Positions 51,083 to 61,819 are shown, counted from the stretch's first letter. The stretch is DNA of 64,000 nt from Bradyrhizobium sp. CCBAU 051011 (GCF_009930815.1 NZ_CP022222.1:5312501-5376500), one strand, 5' to 3'. A program made the numbers and translations. The notes: generated by a model not told the origin, from the sequence alone.

Positions 51083-51557
51083 GCGCTGTCAACGCAAATG
51101 GAACCTGAAAGTTCCATTCCATGTACCAATTCGGCGGTTCGGCTCGCGCAACTGATTGCACGGGGCCGGACCGGAAGGCTCGCGCAACCGATCGATGAAT
51201 GGGTAGATGGCTGGCGTCGCCGTGGCGCGGACTTCTTCCTGAATCGAGGCCCTTCACGGTGGCATGATTACCATGCTGCGACGGCCATTCATTGCGGTAG
51301 TCAAAATTCCCGTACTCAGATCCCCCGGATCTGCTGGCCAACTCGATAAATTCACCCCAACTTATCAAAGCATGGCCGACTGCTTTGGGGTCGGGGTCAA
51401 TGTCCGCATCGGGGTCAAAAACAGACTTCACCGGAACGACCGCTTCTGGCGCAAACCCGAGGTTCATTGATATTTGCGCTCTTGCATCGTTCGGCCTCAT
51501 TATGCGTCCTTGATGGAGCTCGGGACCGATGACCGCAGCGAGCCAGGGAGAACAGAC
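51083..51557. other. Intergenic region without a supported gene
   Basis: A frame on the minus strand (51463 to 51048) is open but has no family features and overlaps the ABC transporter start, so I do not call it. Confidence 0.4.
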
Positions 51558-52103
51558 ATGACAGTTTCGGCGGAACGGGCAGTCCTTGCCGGCGGCTGCT
51601 TCTGGGGTGTGCAGGATCTGCTGCGCCGGTATCCTGGCGTGATCTCGACCAGAGTGGGCTACACCGGCGGCGAGGTGCCAAACGCGACCTACCGCAACCA
51701 CGGCAATCACGCCGAAGCGATTGAGATCACCTTCGATCCGCAGACCATCAGCTATCGCAAGCTGCTGGAGTTCTTTTTCCAGATCCATGATCCCTCGACG
51801 CTTAACCGCCAGGGCAACGACCGGGGCGCGAGCTACCGGTCGGCCATCTTCTATACCAGCGACGCGCAGAAGCGGATCGCGGAAGACACCATCGCCGATG
51901 TCGACGCTTCCGGCCTTTGGCCGGGCAAGGTTGTCACCGAGGTGGCCCCTGCCGGACCGTTCTGGGAGGCCGAGCCCGAGCATCAGGATTATCTGGAAAA
52001 ATATCCTGACGGCTACACCTGTCACTTCATTCGGCCGGAATGGACGCTGCCGCATCGGGCGGAGAAAGCTGCAACAGGCGTGAGCGGAGTTTCGGCCGCG
52101 TGA
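51558..52103 (+). CDS. msrA: Peptide-methionine (S)-S-oxide reductase MsrA
   Basis: The 181-residue enzyme has the active-site GGCFWG motif (Cys at residue 14), GYTGG, and [11 protein letters not shown], all typical of MsrA. It reduces methionine S-sulfoxide in proteins using thioredoxin. No signal peptide, so cytoplasmic. GGGAGAAC precedes the ATG at 51558. Its stop overlaps the GTG of the next gene (GTGA), so the two are coupled. Confidence 0.95.
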   Translation: MTVSAERAVLAGGCFWGVQDLLRRYPGVISTRVGYTGGEVPNATYRNHGNHAEAIEITFDPQTISYRKLLEFFFQIHDPSTLNRQGNDRGASYRSAIFYTSDAQKRIAEDTIADVDASGLWPGKVVTEVAPAGPFWEAEPEHQDYLEKYPDGYTCHFIRPEWTLPHRAEKAATGVSGVSAA

Positions 52104-53740
52104 CAAAAGCCTCCGATTTGCTGGTGGCCGCCCTTGAGAACGAGGGCGTCGGGTACATCTTCGCCATTCCCGGCGAGGAGAATCTCGACGTGCTGGAGTC
52201 GCTGCGGCGCTCGAAGATCAAGCTGGTGCTGACGCGGCACGAACAGGCTGCCGGCTTCATGGCGGCCACCTACGGGCGTCTCACCGGGCGCGCGGGCGTC
52301 TGCCTGACGACACTGGGTCCCGGTGCGCTCAATCTGACGACGGCTGCGGCCTACGCGCATTTGGGCGCGATGCCGATGGTCATGATCACAGGACAGAAGG
52401 CGATCCGGAGCGGCCGCCAAGCGCGCTTCCAAATCGTCGACATCGTCGCGACCATGCGGCCGCTCACCAAGATGGCGACGCAGATCGTCTCCGCGCAGAG
52501 TATTCCGACCCTGGTTCGCGACGCTTTCCGGGTCGCGCAGCAGGAGCGGCCGGGCCCCGTGCATCTCGAACTACCCGAGGATATCGCGGCCGACGAAGCC
52601 GCCGCCGACATCGTTCCCCCGCATGTCGTCGAACTTCCGGTCGCGCCTGCCGCGGCCATCGAACGCGCAGCAGCCATGATCATGGGCGCCAGCAGGCCGC
52701 TAGTCATGCTGGGCGCCGCGGCGAGCCGCCCGCATCTCGCCGAACCGCTGTCGGCGTTTGTGCGACGATGCAGGATTCCATTCTTCAATACCCAGATGGG
52801 GAAGGGCGCGGTCAATGCTGGCTCCAACCTCTATATGGGCACGGCCGCACTGTCGGAGCGGGATTGGGTCCACAAGGCCATTGACCAGGCCGATCTGATT
52901 ATTTCGATTGGCCACGACACCGTCGAGAAGCCGCCTTTCCTGATGGGCCATGATGGACCGCAGGTTATCCATGTCGGCGCCACGCCAGCGACGGTGGAAC
53001 AGGTATACTTCCCGCAGGCGGAGATCGTCGGCGATGTCGGCGCGAGCCTCACAAGCCTGGCCGATCGCCTCGAAGGCAAGCTCCCCGACGGTCAGGCATT
53101 GCTGGGTTTGCGGGAAGGGATCCTTGCCCACCTCGCCGAGCGGTCGACGGAGGATCGGTTTCCTCTGACGCCGCAGCGCATCGTGCACGACGTCCGCCAG
53201 GTCATCCCACCGGACGGCATCGTTGCCCTCGACAACGGCATGTACAAGATCTGGTTCGCCCGCAACTATCGCACCAGCGTCGCCAACACGCTGTTGCTTG
53301 ACAACGCGCTCGCGACCATGGGTGCTGGTCTTCCCTCCGCGATCGCGGCGTCGCTGATCCATCCGGATCGGCGCGTGCTCGCCGTCTGCGGAGACGGCGG
53401 CTTTATGATGAATTCGCAGGAGCTTGAGACGGCCGTGCGGCTCAAACTGAATCTCGTCGTGCTCGTGCTCGAGGATCGCGCCTACGGCATGATCCGATGG
53501 AAGCAGGAAGTCGACGGGTTTTCCGACTTCGGCCTCGACTTCGGTAATCCTGATTTCGTCGCCTATGCCAAGTCATATGGCGCCAGGGGCTCCCGCGTCG
53601 GCAAGGGCTCGGAACTCGTGACAATGCTGGAAGCTGCTTTCAGCGAAGGCGGTGTGCATCTCGTCGTAGTGCCCGTCGATTACAGCGAGAACATGCGCGT
53701 GCTCGTCAATGAGCTGCACTCGGTACCCCAGACCGTGTGA
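52100..53740 (+). CDS. Acetolactate synthase large-subunit-like ThDP enzyme
   Basis: The 546-residue protein has the three ThDP-enzyme domains: N-terminal PYR domain with the catalytic Glu in [11 protein letters not shown], a central domain, and the PP domain with the [21 protein letters not shown]hDP-Mg motif. The family joins two pyruvates to acetolactate; related enzymes act on other 2-oxo acids. No regulatory subunit gene is near, so a catabolic or AlsS-like role is possible. The GTG at 52100 overlaps the msrA stop. Confidence 0.9.
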   Translation: MTKASDLLVAALENEGVGYIFAIPGEENLDVLESLRRSKIKLVLTRHEQAAGFMAATYGRLTGRAGVCLTTLGPGALNLTTAAAYAHLGAMPMVMITGQKAIRSGRQARFQIVDIVATMRPLTKMATQIVSAQSIPTLVRDAFRVAQQERPGPVHLELPEDIAADEAAADIVPPHVVELPVAPAAAIERAAAMIMGASRPLVMLGAAASRPHLAEPLSAFVRRCRIPFFNTQMGKGAVNAGSNLYMGTAALSERDWVHKAIDQADLIISIGHDTVEKPPFLMGHDGPQVIHVGATPATVEQVYFPQAEIVGDVGASLTSLADRLEGKLPDGQALLGLREGILAHLAERSTEDRFPLTPQRIVHDVRQVIPPDGIVALDNGMYKIWFARNYRTSVANTLLLDNALATMGAGLPSAIAASLIHPDRRVLAVCGDGGFMMNSQELETAVRLKLNLVVLVLEDRAYGMIRWKQEVDGFSDFGLDFGNPDFVAYAKSYGARGSRVGKGSELVTMLEAAFSEGGVHLVVVPVDYSENMRVLVNELHSVPQTV

Positions 53741-53815
53741 CATTTTAAATCACCGCGTCAGCGCAAATTGCCATAGGCTATCACCGGTGCTGCCATTTCC
53801 GGCACGGGGAAAGCA

Positions 53816-54117
53816 ATGAGCAACGACGTCATCGCCAATGGCTCCTTGTCAGAAGACCTGAAGGCAATATTCGTGAAGACGATTTCCGCTTGTAGAGAGC
53901 CCGATACCGACACCCGAGCAGGGCCAGGTCCTGGTTCGCAATCTCTGGATCTCGTTCGATCCCACCCAGAGCGGCTGGATGAGGAGAGACACCTATATTC
54001 CGATGATCCCGCTTGGTGACGTCATGCGCGCGGCAAGTGTCGGCCAGGTGATTCAATCCCGGCATCCGGGCTACAAGCCCGGCGAGCCTTCGGAAACGCT
54101 GCGTCAGGCAGCCCGCG
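53816..54117 (+). pseudogene. NADP-dependent oxidoreductase (CurA/YncB-like), N-terminal fragment
   Basis: In one frame the sequence ends DDFRL, and one base later another frame goes on with VESPIPTPEQGQVLVRNLWI and GWMRRDTYIPMIPLGDVMRAASVGQV, the N-terminus of medium-chain NADP-dependent reductases of the CurA type. The catalytic and cofactor domains are missing. Confidence 0.75.
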
Positions 54118-54284
54118 AACGTAGTGGCGGCGACGTAGCCGTGAATGGAAGCCGGTGCAGCTCGGACCGCGGTGTGGACTTTTGGCAAAGCGCATAATCC
54201 GCTTGCCAATGCTCGCTTAGCCACCAAACCTCACTTCGTATCTTTGGAGATTGATGGAAGTTGAACTCCCCGGAGGCGACGAAG

Positions 54285-54986
54285 ATGAGAACAACTGAAT
54301 CGCAGAATACTGTCAGGCATCTGAAGTCTTGGGCTCCGACCTTGTTCGTCGCCGTTCTTCTGTTCGGTTTTGCGTTCATCGCACTGGAAGTGACCGAAGG
54401 AGAGCCTATCGCGTTCGACCGTTGGTTGATGGTCGCCTTTCGCCATGCGTCCGACTTGTCGCGGCCAATCGGGCCGCCATGGTTGCTTGACGTTGTGCGA
54501 GACATCACCGCACTGGGCAGTACCGCGGTACTTGCGCTGCTGGTCACGGTTGTGACTACGTTCCTTTTTGCCATAGGCAAACCTCACGCCGGTTTGTTCG
54601 TCCTGACGACGGTCCTGAGCGGCGCCATTCTCAATACACTTCTCAAGCTTGCGTTTGCGCGAGCGCGCCCCGATCTCGTCGCTCAACTCACTCAGGTCTC
54701 TACGCTGAGCTTTCCGAGCGGGCACGCTGCGATTTCGGCTGTCTGCTATCTGACGCTCGGCTTGATGCTCGCTCAAACGCAAGCGTCCCGCTCTGTTCGC
54801 ATCCATCTTATAATGACCGCCGCGATCCTTACTCTGCTGGTCGGAGTCAGCCGCATATATCTCGGAGTTCATTATCCGAGCGATGTGTTGGCGGGCTGGT
54901 GCTTCGGCACTTCGTGGGCGCTAATTTGCCAGATGCTCATGTCGTATTTTCAGCGCACCGGAAGGATCGAGCAGCCGAGCGACTAG
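54285..54986 (+). CDS. PAP2-family membrane phosphatase
   Basis: The 233-residue protein has about six membrane helices and the three PAP2 phosphatase motifs: KLAFARARPD, PSGHA, and SRIYLGVHYPSDVLAGW. These enzymes remove phosphate from lipids such as undecaprenyl diphosphate or phosphatidic acid at the periplasmic face. GGAGGCGACGAAG is before the ATG at 54285. Confidence 0.93.
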   Translation: MRTTESQNTVRHLKSWAPTLFVAVLLFGFAFIALEVTEGEPIAFDRWLMVAFRHASDLSRPIGPPWLLDVVRDITALGSTAVLALLVTVVTTFLFAIGKPHAGLFVLTTVLSGAILNTLLKLAFARARPDLVAQLTQVSTLSFPSGHAAISAVCYLTLGLMLAQTQASRSVRIHLIMTAAILTLLVGVSRIYLGVHYPSDVLAGWCFGTSWALICQMLMSYFQRTGRIEQPSD

Positions 54987-55618
54987 TCGGCGTTGCGCCG
55001 CTCAGGCGGCAACTTTGCTCGCCTGCACTGACGAAGTGATCGAATGAGGACGTCGGACTTCTGCTATTGGCGCAAAGCGGTCGTTGTGGCCCAATGTTGG
55101 ATTTGGCTATATCCGGCTGGCTGGACCTAGCTCAAACTTCCTCATGATGGATTGGGAGAGAGTGCGATTCATTCAAATGGCTAGATGTGAGCGTGTGCAC
55201 GACGTGTGCACCGGGAGGTCAAGAGAAATCTATTGATGGCAATCTGAGCAGCTCTCCGAGGCGTGTTGTAGACGTCGGGTGCGACGCGGACGGATCGGAT
55301 TGATTGGAACAGAATGCTCCACTTTCGATCGAGAAGCTGAACTCACTCGTCTGAAATGGAGAACGGGACCAACCTTCGTCTTTGCCGGCGGGGCAGGGGA
55401 GCTGCTGGTTCAGCGAGAGAGCGACGAATTCTGATGACGGGAGCTCGAGTCGCGCCCCCGCTACTCAGTTCTACGATGTTGCATATTTTTCTTATTTTTC
55501 TGCGATGAGGAGTGCGAGCCTACATGCCTCATCGCCGAAAATGCCCGAAATCACAGTCCTTGAAACTCCTCCTGTGCCCACTCGCGATCAACTCGCGCCT
55601 TCAGGATGCCGTCCAGAT
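54987..55618. other. Intergenic region at the right edge of the accessory segment
   Basis: No gene supported. It has two CGTGTGCAC motifs (55192-55200, 55203-55211) and the tRNA-like element copy B. Confidence 0.5.
55387..55464 (+). repeat. GC-rich tRNA-like element, copy B
   Basis: GGCGGGG (55387-55393) pairs with CCCCGCT near 55456-55462; CTCGAGTC lies inside, and the layout matches copy A at 22905. A base change in the closing stem (A in copy A, G in copy B) is compensated on the other strand (T to C). Confidence 0.45.
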
Positions 55619-56854
55619 CTACGCGCTCATCTGCACGAGCGCTCGGTCCTCGCGCGGCAGGTCGAGCCGCTCCCAGACATCGATCAGCGCGCTGGCGAGC
55701 GCTTCGATCATGTCGTCGTCGTGATGGGGCGAAGGCGTGATGCGCAGCCGCTCCGTACCGCGCGGCACGGTCGGGTAGTTGATCGGCTGGATATAGATGC
55801 CATGCTCGGTGAGCAGGAGGTCGCTTGCCTCCTTGCAGTGTTCTGGATCGCCGACGAGGATGGGTATGATGTGCGTTTCGTTCGGCATGACCGGGAGCCC
55901 GGCCGCAGTGAGCACTGCCTTCGTGCGCGCCGCGCGGTGCTGGTGGTGCTCGCGCTCCCAATTGGAGCGCTTGAGGTGGCGGATCGCCGCGGTTACAGCG
56001 GCACAAATCGCTGGCGGAAGGGCTGTGGTGAAAATGAAGCCAGGCGCGTATGATCGCACCGCATCGATCAGCGCGGCATCGCCCGCAATGTATCCGCCAA
56101 GACAGCCGAACGCCTTGGCAAGCGTTCCTTCGATGAAGTCGACGCGGTGCGCTGCGCCTTCGCGTTCTGTGATGCCGCCGCCGCGCGGGCCGTACAGGCC
56201 GACCGCATGCACCTCGTCGCAATAGGTCATCGCCTCGTAACGCTGGGCAAGATCGCAAATGCCGTTGATGGGGGCGACGTCACCATCCATGGAATAGAGG
56301 CTCTCGAACACGATCAGCTTCGGCCGTTGGGGCTCGGCCCGTTTGAGCAGCTCTTCGAGGTGGCCGAGATCGTTATGGCGCCAGATATGCTTGTCCGTCC
56401 CGGACTGGCGCACGCCCTCGATCATCGAGTTGTGGTTGAGTGCGTCGGACAGAATCACGCAGCCCGACATTAGCCGGGCAATCGTTGCAATTCCGGTCTG
56501 GTTCGAGACGTAACCGGAAGTGAACACAAGCGCCGCCTCCTTGCCGTGCAGGTCGGCCAACTCGCGCTCAAGCTCGACCAGCGGATGACTGGTGCCGGCG
56601 ATGTTACGCGTGCCGCCCGCACCGGTGCCCATGCGGATCGCGGTTTCGACCATGGCGCCGATCACCTTCGGGTGTTGCCCCATCGCGAGGTAGTCGTTGG
56701 AGCACCAAATCACGACGCTGCGCGGGCCCGCAGGCGAGTGCCAGATGGCGCGGGGATAGCGCCCGGCGATGCGCTCAAGATCTGCAAAGATGCGGTAGCG
56801 CCGTTCGTCCCGTAAACGCGCAAGGGCGCGTTGGAAATAGCCGTCGTAATTCAT
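55619..56854 (-). CDS. hemA: 5-aminolevulinate synthase
   Basis: The 411-residue PLP enzyme shows the ALAS pattern: [30 protein letters not shown], the Asp in [12 protein letters not shown], and the PLP Lys in EGTLAKAFG (Lys 247). It condenses glycine and succinyl-CoA to 5-aminolevulinate, the first haem precursor in Alphaproteobacteria. Next to SCO and cbb3 genes it may be a second copy devoted to supplying haem for the oxidase; whether another hemA exists cannot be seen here. Confidence 0.95.
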   Translation of the reverse strand: MNYDGYFQRALARLRDERRYRIFADLERIAGRYPRAIWHSPAGPRSVVIWCSNDYLAMGQHPKVIGAMVETAIRMGTGAGGTRNIAGTSHPLVELERELADLHGKEAALVFTSGYVSNQTGIATIARLMSGCVILSDALNHNSMIEGVRQSGTDKHIWRHNDLGHLEELLKRAEPQRPKLIVFESLYSMDGDVAPINGICDLAQRYEAMTYCDEVHAVGLYGPRGGGITEREGAAHRVDFIEGTLAKAFGCLGGYIAGDAALIDAVRSYAPGFIFTTALPPAICAAVTAAIRHLKRSNWEREHHQHRAARTKAVLTAAGLPVMPNETHIIPILVGDPEHCKEASDLLLTEHGIYIQPINYPTVPRGTERLRITPSPHHDDDMIEALASALIDVWERLDLPREDRALVQMSA

Positions 56855-56950
56855 GACAGCCCTCCGGTTTGCGAGGGTCTCAGATGTTCGTGCGACGCCC
56901 TTGGTCAGGACGCGCTCTCATTGCGTTGATCGTCCCCGATGACTTGCGTT

Positions 56951-57556
56951 CTAGCGAGCCTTTGCCATGGCGCCGCGCACCACCTCGGCGATGCGCTCGC
57001 CTGGCGTGTCGGCGTCAAGACCGCGCACGAATTCACCTTCAGTGTCCATCAGGTAGAGATAGGTGCTGTGGTCCATGACATAGTCTTCGGCGCCCGGCCC
57101 GCTCTTACGAGGTTCATAATAGACCCCATACTCTTGGGCGACGGCAGCGATCTGTTGCGGCGTGCCAGTGAGTCCGACGATCCTCAAATCAAATGACTGG
57201 GTGTAGTTCCCCATGACCGTCGGCGTATCGCGCTGCGGATCGACGGTAATGAACAACGGTTGGAGCTTGTCGGCGTCGGGGCCGAGCTTCTCGAGCGCGG
57301 CGGAAATCTCAAGGAACGCCGTAGGGCAGCTATCGGGACACGAAGTGAAGCCGAAATAGACTAGAAGCCATTTCCCACGGTAGGTCTGTTCCGTGACCGT
57401 TGCCCCATCAGGTGAGGTTAGTGTGAACGGGCCGCCGATCATGACCGGCGAGTTGGCTGCACGCACGAGCGGTTGGCTCAACACCAAGGCGGTGGCGACA
57501 GCAATCCCGAAAGGGATTGCTCGTCCGAGGACCGAAAATATGGGATGGCGACGCAT
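56951..57556 (-). CDS. SCO1/SenC-family copper chaperone
   Basis: The 201-residue protein has one N-terminal membrane anchor (FSVLGRAIPFGIAVATALVLS), a thioredoxin fold, the copper-binding CPDSC motif (Cys 73 and 77) and the distal His (MDHST, His 163). SCO proteins deliver copper to oxidase Cu sites or reduce their cysteines. The start at 57556 is preferred to 57595. It is 96 bases upstream of hemA in the same direction and divergent from the oxidase cluster. Confidence 0.94.
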   Translation of the reverse strand: MRRHPIFSVLGRAIPFGIAVATALVLSQPLVRAANSPVMIGGPFTLTSPDGATVTEQTYRGKWLLVYFGFTSCPDSCPTAFLEISAALEKLGPDADKLQPLFITVDPQRDTPTVMGNYTQSFDLRIVGLTGTPQQIAAVAQEYGVYYEPRKSGPGAEDYVMDHSTYLYLMDTEGEFVRGLDADTPGERIAEVVRGAMAKAR

Positions 57557-57775
57557 CAAATGCCTCCCTGCGGCGGCGGTGCTTAGCCGCCACAAACTTC
57601 TCTCCCGTTTCAGCGGGTATTTCTTAGACGATTTTTGCTCTCAAGCTTCATAAGCTTTGCTTAAGGTCTCGCAAAGCAGTTCTGATTTTCCTAACCCCTG
57701 CAAATGGCGGTTAGCTCTCGACGAATTCCTGCGGATATCAAAGATCAACACCAAAGATCAAGAAAGAGTGCTGTG

Positions 57776-58534
57776 ATGACTGGCTTAGCTATGAAGTGGC
57801 TGATCGGGGTGTCGTCGATGGTCGCGGCGGTAGCAACGCCGCTCCCGGCGCAAGCCTACGAAGCGGGCCCGGTCGCCGGCGGCGGATCGATCACCGGCAA
57901 GGTCGTGTTCAACGGCCCCCCCGGCACCCGCAAGGTCATTCCGACCAAGGACATCGAGGTGTGCGGCGGTCCCTACGAGGAGACGCTCATTCAGGTCGGG
58001 CCGGACAAGAGCGTGCAGAACGCCGTCGTGTATCTGGCCGATATCGCGAAAGGAAAAGCCTGGCCGGAGCAAGCCAAGAAGCCAGAGATCGACAACAAGA
58101 AGTGCAAATTCGAACCTAGCATTCAGGTGATACGCGTGGGCGGGCTGGACGTCGTCAATAGCGATCCGATGCTCCACAACACGCACGGCTATTACGGCAA
58201 GCGCACCGTGTTCAACCTCGCTCTGCCCAACCAGGGTCAGCGAATTCCCGTCGAATTGCCGCGGCCGGGCGAGGTGCGCATCGACTGTGACGCGCATGGC
58301 TGGATGGAAGCGTTTATCTATGTCGCCGACAATCCCTACTACGCCGTCACCGGCGCCGACGGAAAGTTCACCATCTCCGACGTTCCGGCCGGAACCTACA
58401 AGCTGGTGGCGTACCAACCTTTCACCGGCCCGAACGAGCAGACGGTGACCGTTGCGGCGGGGAAGTCGAGCGATCTGAACATCGAACTGAAGAAGGGCGC
58501 CTCGGCGGTTCAAGGCGGTTCCGGCGCGAAGTAA
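57776..58534 (+). CDS. Periplasmic cupredoxin-like protein with carboxypeptidase-regulatory-like domain
   Basis: After a signal peptide (VSSMVAAVATPLPAQA), residues ~38-185 look like a cupredoxin fold with His 134 (MLHN) and the C-x2-H-x2-M motif (Cys 171, His 174, Met 177), the classic type-1 copper set. The end (VTGADGKFTISDVPAGTYKLVAYQ) resembles a carboxypeptidase-regulatory-like beta domain. It might carry electrons or copper to the adjacent oxidase. The ATG at 57776 is preferred to upstream starts because it begins the signal peptide. Confidence 0.8.
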   Translation: MTGLAMKWLIGVSSMVAAVATPLPAQAYEAGPVAGGGSITGKVVFNGPPGTRKVIPTKDIEVCGGPYEETLIQVGPDKSVQNAVVYLADIAKGKAWPEQAKKPEIDNKKCKFEPSIQVIRVGGLDVVNSDPMLHNTHGYYGKRTVFNLALPNQGQRIPVELPRPGEVRIDCDAHGWMEAFIYVADNPYYAVTGADGKFTISDVPAGTYKLVAYQPFTGPNEQTVTVAAGKSSDLNIELKKGASAVQGGSGAK

Positions 58535-58664
58535 CGGACTTCTGCGGCTCGACCGGCGACAATCGAGCCGAAGGAACAAGAAAATCTGGCGAGGTGGCAA
58601 ACAACCAGAGTCGCCTAGTGGAGAGGAGCAACGCTGTAACGACCAATCGCAAGGGAGGAAGCCC

Positions 58665-59795
58665 ATGTCCGAGCTTGAGCGCGACCGGCGTGAAATAGCT
58701 GCGGTACTCCAACAGCCCGGAGTGCGTCCTGACCCCTCGCTGCGGATTACCCGGCGCACCTTTGTTCACAGATCATGTCTCGTCGGAGCCGCGACCGTAG
58801 CCGAGACCTTCGCCTGGTGGCCGCTGCTCAACACTCTCGATGTCGCTTATGCGGCCGAGGCGCCATTCAAGTTTGCCTGGATTTCCGACACCCATCTCTA
58901 TCCGAAATCCCTCAATACGCGCTTCGTCGAGAAGACGGTGCGTGCCGCCAAGGAGGTGCAGGCGATGAGTCCGCCGGCCGACTTCCTGATTTTCGGCGGC
59001 GACCTGGCCCAGCTTGGCAAGGTCGAAGAACTTGAGCTCGGTGTGGAGATCCTGAAAGAAATCAACATCCGCAAGGTCTACATTCCGGGCGAGCACGATT
59101 GGTACCTCGACATGGGTAAGAAGTGGGGCGAACTGTTCGGTCAGCCTAACTGGACATTCGACCATAAGGGCGTGCGCTTTGTCGGGCTCGATACCGTCAG
59201 TCGCGGTCCGGACTATTGGACGGCGAAGAAGATGAGTCCCCAGGAGCGCATGGGTCACATGGCCACGCTCGACGGCACCGTCGCTGGCCCGTGGGCGGGC
59301 GTCGGCCGCGATCAGCTCGACTGGCTGCAGAAGACGCTTGCCAATTGGGACCGGAACCGGCCGGTCGTCATCTTCAGCCACAATCCGCTCTACGAGTACT
59401 ATCCGCCGTGGAACTTTTGGGTGCGCGACTGGCGCGAGGTGAACGAGGTGCTCAAGCCCTACACCAAAGTCACCAACATTCACGGTCACACGCATCAGGT
59501 GCTCTACAACGAGATCGGCACCATGCGTTCGATCGGCATGCTGGCAACCTCATGGCCTTGGCCTTACGCCCCGGAGGGGGTGCCGAAGCTTACAAAGCCG
59601 ATGATACGGGTCGACCCTGGTGATCACTTTGACGGGGTAGGTTGGGCGAAGATCGACGTCAGCGCCGAGGACAAAGTCGACGCCGAATACGTAATGTGGC
59701 GCAAGCAGGTATACGCGCAGTCTCCAGATGACTATGCGAAGAGCATTCCCGAGGTTTTGCGGCCCCGGATCGCTGACAGTATTTGGCCATATTAG
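58665..59795 (+). CDS. Tat-exported metallophosphoesterase
   Basis: The 376-residue protein has a twin-arginine motif (ITRRTFVHRS) before a hydrophobic stretch, then calcineurin-like metal motifs in order: ISDTHLY, GGDLAQ, GEHDW, SHNPLY and HGHTH. In the second motif an NHD is replaced by EHD. It would act in the periplasm on an unknown phosphoester. Its position between cupredoxin and cytochrome genes suggests a role in oxidase biogenesis, but that is inference. Confidence 0.88.
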   Translation: MSELERDRREIAAVLQQPGVRPDPSLRITRRTFVHRSCLVGAATVAETFAWWPLLNTLDVAYAAEAPFKFAWISDTHLYPKSLNTRFVEKTVRAAKEVQAMSPPADFLIFGGDLAQLGKVEELELGVEILKEINIRKVYIPGEHDWYLDMGKKWGELFGQPNWTFDHKGVRFVGLDTVSRGPDYWTAKKMSPQERMGHMATLDGTVAGPWAGVGRDQLDWLQKTLANWDRNRPVVIFSHNPLYEYYPPWNFWVRDWREVNEVLKPYTKVTNIHGHTHQVLYNEIGTMRSIGMLATSWPWPYAPEGVPKLTKPMIRVDPGDHFDGVGWAKIDVSAEDKVDAEYVMWRKQVYAQSPDDYAKSIPEVLRPRIADSIWPY

Positions 59796-59806
59796 GAGGA
59801 ATGGGC

Positions 59807-60262
59807 ATGACCGCGTCGACAACATGCCGTTTCATTCTGTTCCGCGCTGTCCCAGCGGTAGCACTTGCCGCCCTGGTCGGCCCTGCGGGTGCGCACAAGG
59901 ATCCGGTGACGCCGCAGCTGCTGAACTCCTACCAGCAAGTGTTCATGGAGCAGGTTCGCAAAGGCGACCTGCTGTTCCACGGCGATGCAGCAACCGAAGA
60001 GGCGATGGGTGTCGTGTTGTCCAAAACTGGAATGGCATGCGCTATGTGCCATCCCATGACGGCCGATACCCACCCCGCCACGTTCCCGAAGTTCCAGGCG
60101 CAGATGGCCAAGTTCGCGACGCTGCGCGACATGATCAATTGGTGCATCGAGAAGCCCAACCAGGGAGAAAAGATCGCCGATGACTCGGACGCGATGAAGG
60201 CTTTGGAAGCGTATATTTACTGGTCGCAGAGCGGCTCGGTGTTGAACCCGGGCAAGTTCTGA
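59807..60262 (+). CDS. Periplasmic mono-haem cytochrome c
   Basis: A signal peptide (FRAVPAVALAALVGPAGA) is followed by one CAMCH haem c site (residues 78-82) and a SoxA-like pattern in which the region after the haem site (HPATFPKFQAQMAKFATLRDMINWCIEKPNQGE) is conserved. It could donate electrons to the cbb3 oxidase. AGGAGG precedes the ATG. It lies 11 bases after the phosphoesterase gene. Confidence 0.87.
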   Translation: MTASTTCRFILFRAVPAVALAALVGPAGAHKDPVTPQLLNSYQQVFMEQVRKGDLLFHGDAATEEAMGVVLSKTGMACAMCHPMTADTHPATFPKFQAQMAKFATLRDMINWCIEKPNQGEKIADDSDAMKALEAYIYWSQSGSVLNPGKF

Positions 60263-60370
60263 TTTCGATGCTGCGAAGCGGAGGCTTCTAGCGCGCGTCA
60301 TTGCTGTCGAAGGTGCGCTGACTGAGAACAGGAGAGAACGCATTATCAGACAAGCAAAGGGCAATGCTCC

Positions 60371-61819
60371 ATGGCGGAAGTGCTTCCTGCAGAGAGATTG
60401 CACGGCAGGTTCGCCGGCATCAATCTGGATGATCTGGTCGACTGGGTGGTGGTCCGAACCTGGCTTTATTTCGGAATGTTCTGGCTCCTTGTCACACCAT
60501 CGATCGGCGTCGCCCTCTCAAGCCTCTTCAATCATCCCGATTATCTCGGAAACGCAATAGGGCTCACCTTCGGCAGGCTGCGGCCTGTGCACGTCAACGG
60601 CGTCATCTTCGGCGCCTTTTCGACGCTGTTCATCGGCGAATGTTACTATCTTGTGCCGCGCCTGTGTGGCGTCCGCGTGGTCTGGCCGCAACTGGGCGTT
60701 CCGCTGGCCTGGCTATGGAGTATCGCCGTTTTCGCCGGTCTGGTGTCGCTGGCATTCGGCCAGAATCACGGTCTCGAAGCCGGCGAGCTTCCGCTGTTCG
60801 CTGAAATCCCGATCTTCATCGTCGTTGCCACGGTGACCGCGCAATTCCTGATCACCATCGGGCAGCGACTGGAGCCGCCGCTTTATGTTGCACTTTGGTA
60901 CCTGATCGCCACCTTCATCTGGACGACGATGAATCTCGTACTCGGCAGCTTCATCCTGCCGTACACGATTTCCGGAATCAACAGCGCGGCGTTCCACGGT
61001 CTCTACATCCACTACATCGTCGGGCTGTGGCTGACGCCGGCCGGCTATGTGCTGATCTACTATTTCCTCCCCGTTGCCGCGCGCAATCCGCTGTTTGCGC
61101 ACAAGCTCTCTTTGGTCGGCTTCTGGTCACTCGCCCTGTTCTATCCCTTCGTCGGCATCCATCATTATCTCTACAGTCCAATTGCCGACTGGGCCGAAAC
61201 GCTGGCGATCATCACCTCGATGCTTCTCATCATTCCGGTGTGGACCGTGCTGGTGAATTTCTTCGGAACAATGACGGGCAAGTGGCACGAGTTCGGGCGG
61301 AACCTGCCGGCTAAGTTCCTGATCATGGGCTCTCTGATGTATCTCGTCGGGTGCTTCCAAGGCTCGACCGAAGCCTTGCGCTCAATCCAGCAGCCCACCC
61401 ACTTCTCCGACTTCGTCATCTCCCACTCGCACCTCACCGTATTCGGGACCTTCGTGGTCTGGGCGATGGGAGGTCTGGTCTATGTCTGGCCGCGGGCATT
61501 CAAGCGTGAATTGTGGTCCTTCAGGCTTGGCAATTGGTCATTCTGGCTGATTACCGTCGGCATTGCCACCATGGGCCTAGTGCTAACCGCCGCTGGCCTG
61601 CAGCAGGGCTTTCAGTGGATGAGCGGCACCGAATGGCTTGATACCGTAGTGTGGATGCAGCCCTACTGGCTGGTGCGCACGATGTCTGGCATCAGCATGG
61701 ACATCGGCATGTCTCTCTTGGTCATCAATTTGGCAATGACGGCGCTGACCAGTCAGGTCGTGGCCCCGGCGCCGGCGATTGAGCCCGGAGTGATCCCGGT
61801 TGGGAGGCCGGCCGAATGA
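60371..61819 (+). CDS. ccoN: cbb3-type cytochrome c oxidase subunit I
   Basis: The 482-residue protein has about 12 helices and the haem/copper ligands of cbb3 subunit I: RPVHVNG (low-spin haem), GLYIHYIVGLW (Cu-B His and nearby Tyr), GIHHYLY (two His), and SHSHLTVFGT (haem His). It is the catalytic subunit reducing oxygen with high affinity. Its stop overlaps the next start (ATGA). Confidence 0.95.
   Translation: MAEVLPAERLHGRFAGINLDDLVDWVVVRTWLYFGMFWLLVTPSIGVALSSLFNHPDYLGNAIGLTFGRLRPVHVNGVIFGAFSTLFIGECYYLVPRLCGVRVVWPQLGVPLAWLWSIAVFAGLVSLAFGQNHGLEAGELPLFAEIPIFIVVATVTAQFLITIGQRLEPPLYVALWYLIATFIWTTMNLVLGSFILPYTISGINSAAFHGLYIHYIVGLWLTPAGYVLIYYFLPVAARNPLFAHKLSLVGFWSLALFYPFVGIHHYLYSPIADWAETLAIITSMLLIIPVWTVLVNFFGTMTGKWHEFGRNLPAKFLIMGSLMYLVGCFQGSTEALRSIQQPTHFSDFVISHSHLTVFGTFVVWAMGGLVYVWPRAFKRELWSFRLGNWSFWLITVGIATMGLVLTAAGLQQGFQWMSGTEWLDTVVWMQPYWLVRTMSGISMDIGMSLLVINLAMTALTSQVVAPAPAIEPGVIPVGRPAE

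Noticed and set aside
51048..51463. Minus-strand frame before the ABC transporter gene
   Set aside because: No family, no clear ribosome binding site, and it overlaps the transporter start.
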